From Prochlorococcus sp. AG-315-D17 (GTDB taxonomy: Bacteria > Cyanobacteriota > Cyanobacteriia > PCC-6307 > Cyanobiaceae), in NCBI GenBank assembly GCA_003283685.1, contig QBWD01000007.1, positions 1 to 41,615 on the forward strand: a DNA stretch of 41,615 bases, given 5' to 3'. Both the position numbers and the translations under genes were made by a program. Every line of letters begins with the position of its first letter. The first letter of the stretch is position 1. The notes under the pieces are model-generated. The model was not told where the DNA came from. It worked only from the letters and a program-made list of their open reading frames with translations, and did no database searches. Shown in pieces: positions 8,751-16,438 of this stretch.

Positions 8751-8978
8751 AAGACAATATTGAAAAATCTAATTTAAAATTTAATCATAAGTGCAAAAAA
8801 TTAAATTAGCTTGAAAAGTTATTAACAATAAATACATAAAAAATTTCAACTTTTCTTTTATTAAACAAAAAATAATTAGGTTAGATAAATTAAGATTTCA
8901 CAAATTTTATTGTTTGCACCGTTTCTCCATAGCTCAGTCATCTATAACTAATAAGTTCAGAATTAGTGAAACTCTGAG

Positions 8979-9536
8979 ATGCACTCTGCATTCTCCTCAA
9001 CTTTATTTCTTACTGTCTTATTAGCGATCGGATTGGGTTTTTTTCTCAGGGCTGCTAGTAAAGATCGTACAACAGTTGTAGATATTAAGTCTCCTTTGCC
9101 CTCTCTTGAGGTTCTTAATGGAATCAGCTCTTGGTTGCTAAAACGTGGTTGGAAAGATAATGGCGGAGATGTTCAAGAAAAAATATTGCGCTTCAAAGGA
9201 AGTGTTTCGTCAAGTCCCTATTTGGCAGTTTATTTATCTTTGTTAGGAGGATTGGGTTCAGCTTGTTTGGGTCTAGTGTTATCTCAGTTGTATCCCTTTA
9301 TGGGTTGGTGGCCTTTGCTTCTTTCTGTTATTGGAGCTCCACTTGCAGGGATAATATATAAAAACAAATCTTCAAGAGAAGAGTTTTTAGAACTTAAGTT
9401 ATTGAGTTCTGAGATTGCGAATGAGACTATCCTTAGAGTAAAAGCCCATCGTGATGAGTTGATAGCAATGGAAATAGAATTATCAGGAATTTTAGAACTT
9501 AGTAGTGATGGATCCCTTCTTTCTTCTCCTATTTGA
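8979..9536 (+). CDS. Cofactor assembly of complex C subunit B-like protein (CCB2/CCB4, DUF2930)
   Basis: The 185-residue membrane protein has an N-terminal hydrophobic helix (about residues 7-24), a soluble segment with LLKRGWKDNGG, two closely spaced hydrophobic stretches around residues 80-127, and a helical, acidic C-terminal tail. This pattern matches the cyanobacterial homologues of the CCB2/CCB4 factors that attach heme c' to cytochrome b6 of the b6f complex. The match is by overall character rather than one decisive motif, so the function is inferred. Confidence 0.6.
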   Translation: MHSAFSSTLFLTVLLAIGLGFFLRAASKDRTTVVDIKSPLPSLEVLNGISSWLLKRGWKDNGGDVQEKILRFKGSVSSSPYLAVYLSLLGGLGSACLGLVLSQLYPFMGWWPLLLSVIGAPLAGIIYKNKSSREEFLELKLLSSEIANETILRVKAHRDELIAMEIELSGILELSSDGSLLSSPI

Positions 9537-9602
9537 TGATTTTAAGATTTAATTTAGTGAGATTATTATTTTATAAGCAAGAAGTTATTTGTTAAAAACT
9601 TT

Positions 9603-10649
9603 TTAGTCCAAGGCTTGATGTTGTCGACACCTTTCTTCTAGCGATTTATCAATAAACCATTCTTGCGGCTTCGTAAATAAATCTGTTAGAAGAGCTTCAC
9701 GCGAATTCTTTTCTGGCTTAAATCCATACTCCCATCTTGCTAGTGGTGGTAAAGACATCAGTATTGATTCGGTTCTTCCATTTGTCTGTAAGCCAAAGAT
9801 CGTTCCTCGATCCCATACGAGATTGAACTCTGCATATCTTCCTCGCCTATAAAGCTGGAAGTCTCTTTCCTTGTCTGTATAGATTTGATTCTTTCGTTTG
9901 TTAATTATCGGTTCATATGATGGAAGAAATGCTTTTCCGCATGCTTTTGCAAGAGAAAAAAGTTCTTCCCAACTTAATGAATGATCCCCAATCTCTTTGG
10001 AAATAGCCGCGGCCTTACCATTTTTGTTTTGCCCTTTGTAAATTTGCCCTGAACCATCTTGATAGTCATAAAAAATACCACCAATACCTCTAGTCTCATT
10101 TCTATGCTTGAGAAAGAAATATTCATCGCACCAAGGTTTGAGAACTTTATGAAGATATGGATTTATTGAGTCGCAGGCATTTTTGTGAACTGAATGAAAG
10201 TGACGTGTATCAGATAGATATGGATAGAAAGGTGTTAAATCTGCACCTCCACCAAACCACCAAACTGGTCCTGCTTCAAAATAACGATAGTTAAGGTGAA
10301 CTGTTGGTATAAAAGGACTCTTAGGATGAAGAACCATCGAGGTTCCAGTTGCAAACCAAGAGTGACCTTTTGCTTCAGGCCTTTGATTAGTGATTGAAGG
10401 AGGTAGTTCTTTGCCATGAACTTCAGAAAAATTTACGCCTCCTTGCTCAAAGATTCTTCCGTTTTTTAATACTCTTGATTGTCCACCGCCTCCTTCTGGC
10501 CTTTCCCAAGATTCTTCTATGAATTTACCTTCTCCATCAAGAGTCTCTAAACCATTACAGATTTCATCCTGAAGGCTTAGAACAAGCTTTTTCGCTCGCT
10601 CTCTTGAATTAAGTACTGGCGAATTGGCTTGATCTGCTGAGGAGGACAA
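9603..10649 (-). CDS. hemF: Oxygen-dependent coproporphyrinogen III oxidase
   Basis: HemF oxidatively decarboxylates coproporphyrinogen III to protoporphyrinogen IX, on the shared route to heme and chlorophyll. The motifs are clear: [35 protein letters not shown] with catalytic-site residues, [10 protein letters not shown], and [15 protein letters not shown]. The 348 residues include a normal N-terminal extension. No ATG precedes the conserved core, so the start is the TTG at 10649. It is divergent from mrp across about 180 bases in which I see only weak short repeats. Confidence 0.96.
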   Translation of the reverse strand: MSSSADQANSPVLNSRERAKKLVLSLQDEICNGLETLDGEGKFIEESWERPEGGGGQSRVLKNGRIFEQGGVNFSEVHGKELPPSITNQRPEAKGHSWFATGTSMVLHPKSPFIPTVHLNYRYFEAGPVWWFGGGADLTPFYPYLSDTRHFHSVHKNACDSINPYLHKVLKPWCDEYFFLKHRNETRGIGGIFYDYQDGSGQIYKGQNKNGKAAAISKEIGDHSLSWEELFSLAKACGKAFLPSYEPIINKRKNQIYTDKERDFQLYRRGRYAEFNLVWDRGTIFGLQTNGRTESILMSLPPLARWEYGFKPEKNSREALLTDLFTKPQEWFIDKSLEERCRQHQALD

Positions 10650-10827
10650 AATAAATTAATTTTGCGTACTGTAAAAAACTACTTTTAAATGATGCAAATT
10701 GGAATTCAATATTGGAAAAGTTTGTATAGCGAATAGTTCTTAGATTTTACTAAAACCCAGATCATTAGTTATTTAATAGAAATTACAGAGATTTTGTCTC
10801 TATTATCAAGTGTATTAGAAATTAAGA

Positions 10828-11904
10828 ATGACAACCAACGAGCAAGTTCTAAAAGCCCTTGATTGTATCAAAGATGTCGGAAGTGGTAGTTCAATTAGCG
10901 AACTTGGATGGTTTGAATTGATTTCAGTAAAGCCGCCCAAAATAGTTGTTAGATTGACTATTCCTGATTTTGCGCAAAGTCAAAGAGAGAGGTTTGCAAA
11001 TGAGATTAGGGAAGTCATCAAGAGATTAGAAGGGATCGATGAGGTTCAAATTGAAATAGGTCATTCATCTAGTAATACCCGTATTGGTCAAGCAGGCCAT
11101 GGTACCCAACCTCAAGGACTGAATCCAATTCCAAAGGTAAAAAATGTTATTGCGATTAGTAGTGGTAAAGGTGGAGTTGGTAAAAGCACTATTGCTGTCA
11201 ATTTGGCATGTGCTCTGAGTCAAAAGGGCTTTAAAGTTGGATTGCTTGATGCAGATATATATGGGCCTAATACTCCTTATATGCTCGGCGTAAGCGAAAC
11301 AACTCCTGAAGTTAGTGGATCAGGTTCTGACCAAAAGATTACTCCTATAGAAACTTGTGGAATAGGAATGATTTCAATGGGACTTCTAATTGATCAAGAT
11401 CAGCCTGTTATATGGCGTGGCCCCATGCTTAATGGAATTATTAGACAATTTTTGTACCAAGCTTCCTGGGGAGAAAGAGACTTTTTGATTGTAGATCTTC
11501 CCCCAGGGACTGGAGATGCTCAACTTTCTTTAGCTCAAGCAGTGCCAATGGCAGGTGTCATAATAGTTACAACACCACAAAATGTATCTCTTCAAGATTC
11601 AAGAAGAGGGTTGGCAATGTTTAAGCAAATGGATGTTCCTATCCTTGGTGTTGTTGAAAATATGACTTATTTTATTCCTCCAGATCAACCTAATAAGACT
11701 TACAAAATTTTCGGTTCAGGAGGAGGGAAGCAATTAGCCAGTGAAAATGATGTCTTATTGTTAGCACAAATTCCTATTGAGTCAGACATTTACTCGGGAA
11801 CAGGTAATGGACTCCCAGTAGTGCATACCTCTAGAGAATCAATTACCGCAAAGGCTTTCTTAGAACTTGCTGGTACTGTTGTTAAGTCATTATCGATTAA
11901 TTAG
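10828..11904 (+). CDS. mrp: Mrp/ApbC-family P-loop ATPase, iron-sulfur cluster carrier type
   Basis: The 358-residue protein joins an N-terminal MIP18/DUF59 domain (about 1-80) to a deviant-Walker ParA/MinD-like ATPase with the P-loop SSGKGGVGKS at 111-120 and the Walker B region FLIVDLPPGTGD. The family loads or transfers Fe-S clusters. Here the segment between ENMTYF and IFGSGGG, where many bacterial Mrp proteins carry a cluster-binding CxxC, has no cysteine at all. It is followed closely by rodA and may be co-transcribed. Confidence 0.9.
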   Translation: MTTNEQVLKALDCIKDVGSGSSISELGWFELISVKPPKIVVRLTIPDFAQSQRERFANEIREVIKRLEGIDEVQIEIGHSSSNTRIGQAGHGTQPQGLNPIPKVKNVIAISSGKGGVGKSTIAVNLACALSQKGFKVGLLDADIYGPNTPYMLGVSETTPEVSGSGSDQKITPIETCGIGMISMGLLIDQDQPVIWRGPMLNGIIRQFLYQASWGERDFLIVDLPPGTGDAQLSLAQAVPMAGVIIVTTPQNVSLQDSRRGLAMFKQMDVPILGVVENMTYFIPPDQPNKTYKIFGSGGGKQLASENDVLLLAQIPIESDIYSGTGNGLPVVHTSRESITAKAFLELAGTVVKSLSIN

Positions 11905-11921
11905 TTTATAAAAACAAAAGA

Positions 11922-13193
11922 ATGAGAGGAGCTAATCAAAAAAGAAAATCAATATTCAAACAAATTAGATCAAATAAATCCTTGAAAAATATTGATATAA
12001 TTATTTGGTTTGTTCCATTAATATTAGTACATTTATCTTGTTTCTTAATTGCTAGTACTCAAAGAAATGTTGGAATTGCTGATTGGTATCAACATGCATT
12101 CATGGCTTACTTGGGTTGTTTGATCGCATTTTTCCTTGCTCAAGTACCTTTAGCTAGATTACGTAAATTATTAATACCTTTATATATAATTACAATCATA
12201 ATGCTTCTTTCGGTTCAACTAATTGGAACTGAAGCTTTGGGCGCTCAAAGATGGTTGACTTTTGCGGGTTTTAACTTCCAACCATCTGAGTTTGCAAAAA
12301 TAACTTCCATACTTATACTTGCATCCATATTGGAGCGTCAGAAATATTCAAGTTTATCGAATTTATTTAAAGCTTTATTAGTAGTTTTCCCAACTTGGTT
12401 ATTGGTTTTTCTTCAGCCAGATTTAGGGACCTCGCTTGTCTTTGGTTCTATACTTATAGGAATGCTGTATTGGGCTGGAATTCCATTTGAGTGGTTGTTT
12501 CTTATTCTATCTGTTTTTATTACTGGTTTAATAGCATTTTTATATAAAATTGGACTTATTTTATGGATAACATTTATTGCAATTTTGGCTTATAAATCTC
12601 TACCAAGAAAAAAAATATTAACAGTTTTAACTGTCTCTTTTCATTTAGTTATTTCGAAACTTACTCCTTGGTTTTGGAATGATGTATTAAAAGAATATCA
12701 GAGAGATCGCTTAATTCTTTTTCTTGATCCTAGTCAAGACCCATTAGGTGGAGGTTATCATTTAATTCAAAGTAAAATAGGGATTGGATCGGGAAGTCTA
12801 TTTGGTACTGGTATTCTTCAAGGACAATTAACTAAGCTAAAATTCATACCAGAACAACATACAGATTTTATCTTTAGCGCTTTAGGAGAAGAAACAGGCT
12901 TTTTGGGAACTTCTCTAGTTATTTTTTTGTTTTTTATTTTAATTTATAGACTTATAAAAATTGCAATTGATGCGCGTACAGATTTTGAATCACTTGTAGT
13001 TATTGGTATAGCAACAATGATAATCTTTCAAGTTATTGTGAATATATCTATGACTATTGGCCTAGGTCCTGTTACAGGAATCCCACTACCTTTTATGAGC
13101 TATGGACGAACTGCATTGGTTGCAAATTTTACTTGTTTAGGTTTATGTCTATCGATCTCTAGAAGAGGTCAATCCATTCGGAAAAATATGTAA
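11922..13193 (+). CDS. rodA: Rod-shape-determining SEDS peptidoglycan glycosyltransferase
   Basis: This 423-residue polytopic inner-membrane protein of the FtsW/RodA/SpoVE family polymerises peptidoglycan from lipid II during elongation. About ten hydrophobic helices are visible, plus family signatures GAQRWLTFAGFNFQPSEFAKI, FLQPDLGTSLVF, and the C-terminal GPVTGIPLPFMSYGRTALVAN. It begins 17 bases after mrp. Its frame ends just before a convergent recombinase gene. Confidence 0.92.
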   Translation: MRGANQKRKSIFKQIRSNKSLKNIDIIIWFVPLILVHLSCFLIASTQRNVGIADWYQHAFMAYLGCLIAFFLAQVPLARLRKLLIPLYIITIIMLLSVQLIGTEALGAQRWLTFAGFNFQPSEFAKITSILILASILERQKYSSLSNLFKALLVVFPTWLLVFLQPDLGTSLVFGSILIGMLYWAGIPFEWLFLILSVFITGLIAFLYKIGLILWITFIAILAYKSLPRKKILTVLTVSFHLVISKLTPWFWNDVLKEYQRDRLILFLDPSQDPLGGGYHLIQSKIGIGSGSLFGTGILQGQLTKLKFIPEQHTDFIFSALGEETGFLGTSLVIFLFFILIYRLIKIAIDARTDFESLVVIGIATMIIFQVIVNISMTIGLGPVTGIPLPFMSYGRTALVANFTCLGLCLSISRRGQSIRKNM

Positions 13194-13218
13194 TTGCTTT
13201 GTGTTTATCGGTTCTGCA

Positions 13219-13815
13219 TCATTTAGATGCATCTTGCTCAACAATGATTCTTCTAATGGTTGATAGAGCAAGACCTGTTTGTTTTCTTATTAAGCGATAA
13301 GAACAGCCTTCATGTCTTAAACGTAAAACCAAATGTTCCTTTTCATTATTTGTCTTTGGTCTTCCTCCTAGATTTCCACCTGTCTCACGGCGGTTTTCAA
13401 TGCTCTTTTGGACTCGTTCGATAACCATATGATGTTCAATTTCGTTTAGTCCCTCTAATAGACCAAAAGCTATTGGAGCAAGTTTCCCAAATACTCTGGT
13501 GTTAATCAATCCATCGGTCGTGCGAACGTGAATCCCTTTTGCTAGAAGGTCGTTAATTGTTGTGATGCATTGATGTTGATTACTGAAACCTCTGTGTAAT
13601 TTTGTGAAACATATTTCATCTCCTTCTTGAAGTATCCCCAAAGCCTCTTTAAATTTAGGTTTGTTTTTTGATGAATTGTTAACGGTCTCTTCGAAAATAA
13701 CAACGCAACCAGATTTTTTTAATTCTTCAATTTGGGCAGCAATAGAGATTTGTTCTTGAGAACTTTGTCTCGCATATCCGATGGATTTGTAAGAAGGCTT
13801 TTCAGAGAAAAGCAT
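13219..13815 (-). CDS. Serine recombinase/resolvase-family protein with altered active site
   Basis: The 198-residue protein has a resolvase/invertase N-terminal domain and a C-terminal Hin-like helix-turn-helix (GGRPKTNNEKEH, then CSYRLIRKQTGLALSTIRRI). R16 and the nucleophile-position S18 are present in GYARQSSQEQ. By eye against gamma-delta resolvase, however, the usual KLDRLGR active-site segment is KLHRGFS, losing Asp and the second Arg, and the Arg after the SS(T)D segment appears to be Lys. DNA binding is therefore more secure than recombination. The ATG at 13815 has an AAAGGA ribosome-binding site at the right distance and is preferred to the ATG at 13842. Confidence 0.82.
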   Translation of the reverse strand: MLFSEKPSYKSIGYARQSSQEQISIAAQIEELKKSGCVVIFEETVNNSSKNKPKFKEALGILQEGDEICFTKLHRGFSNQHQCITTINDLLAKGIHVRTTDGLINTRVFGKLAPIAFGLLEGLNEIEHHMVIERVQKSIENRRETGGNLGGRPKTNNEKEHLVLRLRHEGCSYRLIRKQTGLALSTIRRIIVEQDASK

Positions 13816-13853
13816 ATTTTTCCTTTCGAATTTTCTCCTCATTAAAGGGTGTT

Positions 13854-14006
13854 CCAGAAACTATTCTGGTATGCTTTTATTTGCTTATTCCATTATTGTA
13901 TCAATAAAACAGCCTTATTGGAACATGTAGGTTGATTTAAATATTGATTTCAATAGGCGAACTTAGCCGAGGCTAGGTGTATTTTTACTATAGCCTTATT
14001 GAAACA
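13854..14006. repeat. Cluster of inverted and direct repeats upstream of the recombinase gene
   Basis: The gap holds several short symmetric elements: CCAGAA/TTCTGG (13854-13869), TTATTG/CAATAA (13893-13907), TATTGA/TCAATA (13942-13955) and TAGCC/GGCTA (13964-13975). There is also a direct repeat AGCCTTATTG(G/A)AACA at 13911-13925 and 13992-14006, with the inverted CAATAGGC at 13951-13958. A serine-recombinase res site normally lies at exactly this position beside its gene and has paired half-sites, so this may be a res site or an operator for the recombinase-like protein. Confidence 0.5.
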
Positions 14007-14043
14007 CTTATTTCCTAATGTTTAAGTGAGTATTGTTTCTTGA

Positions 14044-14152
14044 TGACTTTGTAGCTCTGACCTGTTAGAAAGGTAAAACAGAACAACTCCTCACACATAG
14101 TTCTGTTAAAAAAGACATCCTCTTGCACCAGTGAGCAGGGATGTCTTTTTTT
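14044..14152 (+). ncRNA. yfr1: Yfr1-type small RNA (ACTCCTCACAC core)
   Basis: The segment contains the 11-nt ultraconserved Yfr1 core ACTCCTCACAC at 14086-14096 and ends in a strong terminator. The core lies between perfect 8-bp arms AACAGAAC (14077-14084) and GTTCTGTT (14100-14107), so it would be displayed in a loop; an upstream CCTGTT could compete for the same arm. Yfr1 is a small regulatory RNA found across cyanobacteria that base-pairs with mRNAs through this core. The 5' end is a guess from a TATTGT box at 14031; the extra pairing around the core and the location away from trxA leave some doubt whether this is the canonical copy. Confidence 0.65.
14108..14152 (+). terminator. Rho-independent terminator of the Yfr1-type RNA
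   Basis: A perfect 13-bp stem, AAAAAAGACATCC (14108-14120) with GGATGTCTTTTTT (14139-14151), ends in a T-run on the plus strand. The A-run on the other side means it could also work for minus-strand transcripts. Confidence 0.85.
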
Positions 14153-14155
14153 ATG

Positions 14156-14467
14156 GAGAGTTGCAAAACTGGAGTTTTATCTAGATATGCTGGTCTGAGG
14201 AATTGATGCCCTTCAGCAAAGGAAGGAATCCTCACTATCTGAATAAAGAGGAATTCTAATAATATTTTAATTTATGGTTCTTATTTATTTCTTTGACTTT
14301 TCTTGGTTGATCTCCACAGTTGTGTTACATCTAAATTTCGAGTAGGAGTCAGTTAGCTAAATAAGTACACTTGCAACTTTTCCAATCCTGATCAAAAATG
14401 CATCATTATCCTTCAAAACTAAATTACATTAAGGATTTGAAGGTTATTTTCAGGTGGCTATAAAATT
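14156..14467. other. Non-coding leader before the histidine-kinase-like gene
   Basis: These 312 bases contain no convincing gene on either strand. The only structure I see is an 8-bp inverted repeat CCTTCAAA / TTTGAAGG (14410-14417 and 14436-14443) about 25 bases before the start codon, which could be a leader hairpin. The rest looks like ordinary AT-rich promoter DNA. Confidence 0.4.
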
Positions 14468-15856
14468 GTGAGTAATTCTTTAGTCACAATTAAAGATATA
14501 CAAAAAAGGATGGCACAAGGTGTGCCTCAATGTATATGTAATGAGACAACAGTAAGAAGATTGTGGTGGGCAGCATTAGATACTTTGCAATCAGATATCT
14601 TATTCCCCATGAATCTTTCAAGAGGTTTATGGTTGTCTTCACCTCTTCCAGCCTTATATGAGCCGAAATTATTAAAACAATTGCAAGGTTGGGTCTTTGC
14701 TCCCAAGGAATTTAATCTTCAGTACCCTTCAATGGGATTACTGCCTCCTAGTCATTCAGTCTCAATTAATAATTATGATTATTCATCAAGCTATGAGCGC
14801 TTAACTCTTTTAGAAGAAGATGGAAATGATCCACTACTTATTGTTATTACTCCTGAAATTCAAATAGCCTTAGCTTTAGAAGGGAAATCTGAAGAGCGTA
14901 AATTACTAATGCGCAGTGATCCTGATACTCTCAGAGATCTATTGACTATGTTAGATACTCGTTTAAATCTGGAAAATATTTGTCAAGCTAATAATCTTAG
15001 AACTTCATTGAGAGAGTTAGGCCAATTAAAAACTAATGATGATTTATCAAAAACATTTTGGCCTTTATTGGCTCAAAGACTTGCAGGTGTCGTTCCTAGT
15101 TTGAACATTCAAACTTTGCCTGAGAAAGTAATTAATGATAAAAAAACAGGTGCTTTAAATGGGGAGATTTCATTATTAGAGGCTTTGACTCACGAAATTA
15201 GGACTCCTCTTGCAACAATTAGAACACTTATTAGGTCTCTGCTTCGTAAAAAAGACTTATCAAAGCTTGTAGAAACTCGATTGAGGCAAATTGATGCAGA
15301 ATGCACTGAACAAATAGACCGCTTTGGTTTGATATTTAATGCAGTTGAACTGGAGAGAAGTAAGCCATTAAAAGCAAAATTAGCAATCATTGATTTAGGC
15401 AACATGCTCACTGTTCTATCCCCTTTGTGGTCTAATCAATTAGAGAGAAAAGGACTAAAATTATTCTTAGATATCACCCCAGATTTACCACAAGTCTTAA
15501 GTGATCCTGAGGGACTTGAGTTGATGCTTACAGGTTTAATCGATAGGAATACACGTGGGTTGCAAATGGGTGGTGAACTTACCTTGAAATTAAGGCCAGC
15601 TGGGCAAAGACTTAAACTTCAAATATTAAGCAGTCTTTGCAGAGGGCAAAGTTCTGAAATCTCAGAGAATTCTCCGAATGAAGCTATTGGACCAGTGCTT
15701 AGTTGGAATCCTTCAACAGGAAATTTGCAGCTTAGTCAAGCTGCTACACAACGTTTATTAAAAAGTCTTGGTGGTCGTCTAACTAATAGAAGAGATAGTG
15801 GCATTACTATATTTTTTCCTATTTCTGAGTCAAAAGAATTTGAGCATATTTATTAA
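14468..15856 (+). CDS. Atypical sensor histidine kinase-like protein
   Basis: The 462-residue protein has no membrane helix. Its N-terminal ~210 residues contain a GAF-like sensory region, followed by a coiled dimerisation segment and a good H-box EALTHEIRTPLATIRTL with H242. The ATP-binding half is poor: the N-box region reads LIDRNTRGLQ, no DxGxG G1 box is found (ILSSLCRGQS is in its place), and the G2 region reads TGNLQLSQAATQRLL, before a normal GGRLTNRRDSGITIFFPI ending. It may be phosphorylated by a partner or act without ATP. Translation appears to begin at a GTG. It lies upstream of psaD, which might be coincidental. Confidence 0.82.
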   Translation: MSNSLVTIKDIQKRMAQGVPQCICNETTVRRLWWAALDTLQSDILFPMNLSRGLWLSSPLPALYEPKLLKQLQGWVFAPKEFNLQYPSMGLLPPSHSVSINNYDYSSSYERLTLLEEDGNDPLLIVITPEIQIALALEGKSEERKLLMRSDPDTLRDLLTMLDTRLNLENICQANNLRTSLRELGQLKTNDDLSKTFWPLLAQRLAGVVPSLNIQTLPEKVINDKKTGALNGEISLLEALTHEIRTPLATIRTLIRSLLRKKDLSKLVETRLRQIDAECTEQIDRFGLIFNAVELERSKPLKAKLAIIDLGNMLTVLSPLWSNQLERKGLKLFLDITPDLPQVLSDPEGLELMLTGLIDRNTRGLQMGGELTLKLRPAGQRLKLQILSSLCRGQSSEISENSPNEAIGPVLSWNPSTGNLQLSQAATQRLLKSLGGRLTNRRDSGITIFFPISESKEFEHIY

Positions 15857-15953
15857 TGTTGACGCGTGTGAAGGTTGAAATCAAAGTACTAAAAAGCACA
15901 GAATCAAGTGCTAATTTAAGCTTATTACTGAGTAAGTCTATTAAATTTCTAAA

Positions 15954-16379
15954 ATGACAGAAGTATTACCAGGAACTCTTCCAAAGCATATTGGTAGCAC
16001 AGGAGGACTTTTAAATTCTGCAGAAACAGAGGAAAAATATGCAATCACTTGGACTAGTAAAAAATCTGATGTCTTTGAACTCCCTACTGGAGGAGCTGCA
16101 ATAATGCATGAGGGGGAAAATCTTATGTATTTTGCAAGAAAAGAACAATGTTTTGCTCTTAATACTCAATTAAGGGGATTTAAACCAAGAATTGAAACTT
16201 GTCAGATCTATAGAATTTATCCTGGTGGAGATAGAGAACTACTTTTTCCAAAAGATGGAGTCTTTTCAGAGAAGCCTAACGAAGGTAGAGAAAAAGTTGG
16301 ATATAACAATAGGCGTATTGGAGAAAATCCAAGTCCTGCAAGTTTAAAATTTAGTGGAAAGAACACTTACGACGCATAA
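15954..16379 (+). CDS. psaD: Photosystem I subunit II (ferredoxin-docking protein)
   Basis: PsaD is the stromal-side extrinsic subunit of photosystem I that docks ferredoxin and stabilises PsaC. The 141-residue product matches the family from end to end: [21 protein letters not shown] in pieces, [34 protein letters not shown], and [16 protein letters not shown]. The N-terminus lacks a transit peptide, as expected for cyanobacteria. The gene starts about 100 bases after the kinase-like gene and is followed by trpE. Confidence 0.97.
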   Translation: MTEVLPGTLPKHIGSTGGLLNSAETEEKYAITWTSKKSDVFELPTGGAAIMHEGENLMYFARKEQCFALNTQLRGFKPRIETCQIYRIYPGGDRELLFPKDGVFSEKPNEGREKVGYNNRRIGENPSPASLKFSGKNTYDA

Positions 16380-16438
16380 TTTTTTCAATTGAGAATATAA
16401 GGCCATTTAAATTTATATTGGACTGAAGATGAGTAGGA

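Noticed and set aside
8930..8978. tRNA-like ATAGCTCAG segment before the CCB-like gene
   Set aside because: It resembles a D-arm but no anticodon stem, T-arm GTTCGA or acceptor pairing can be built, so it is not called a tRNA.
13219..14152. Mobile island or prophage around the recombinase
   Set aside because: No transposase, phage genes, flanking target duplications or tRNA att site are visible; both sides are core genes.
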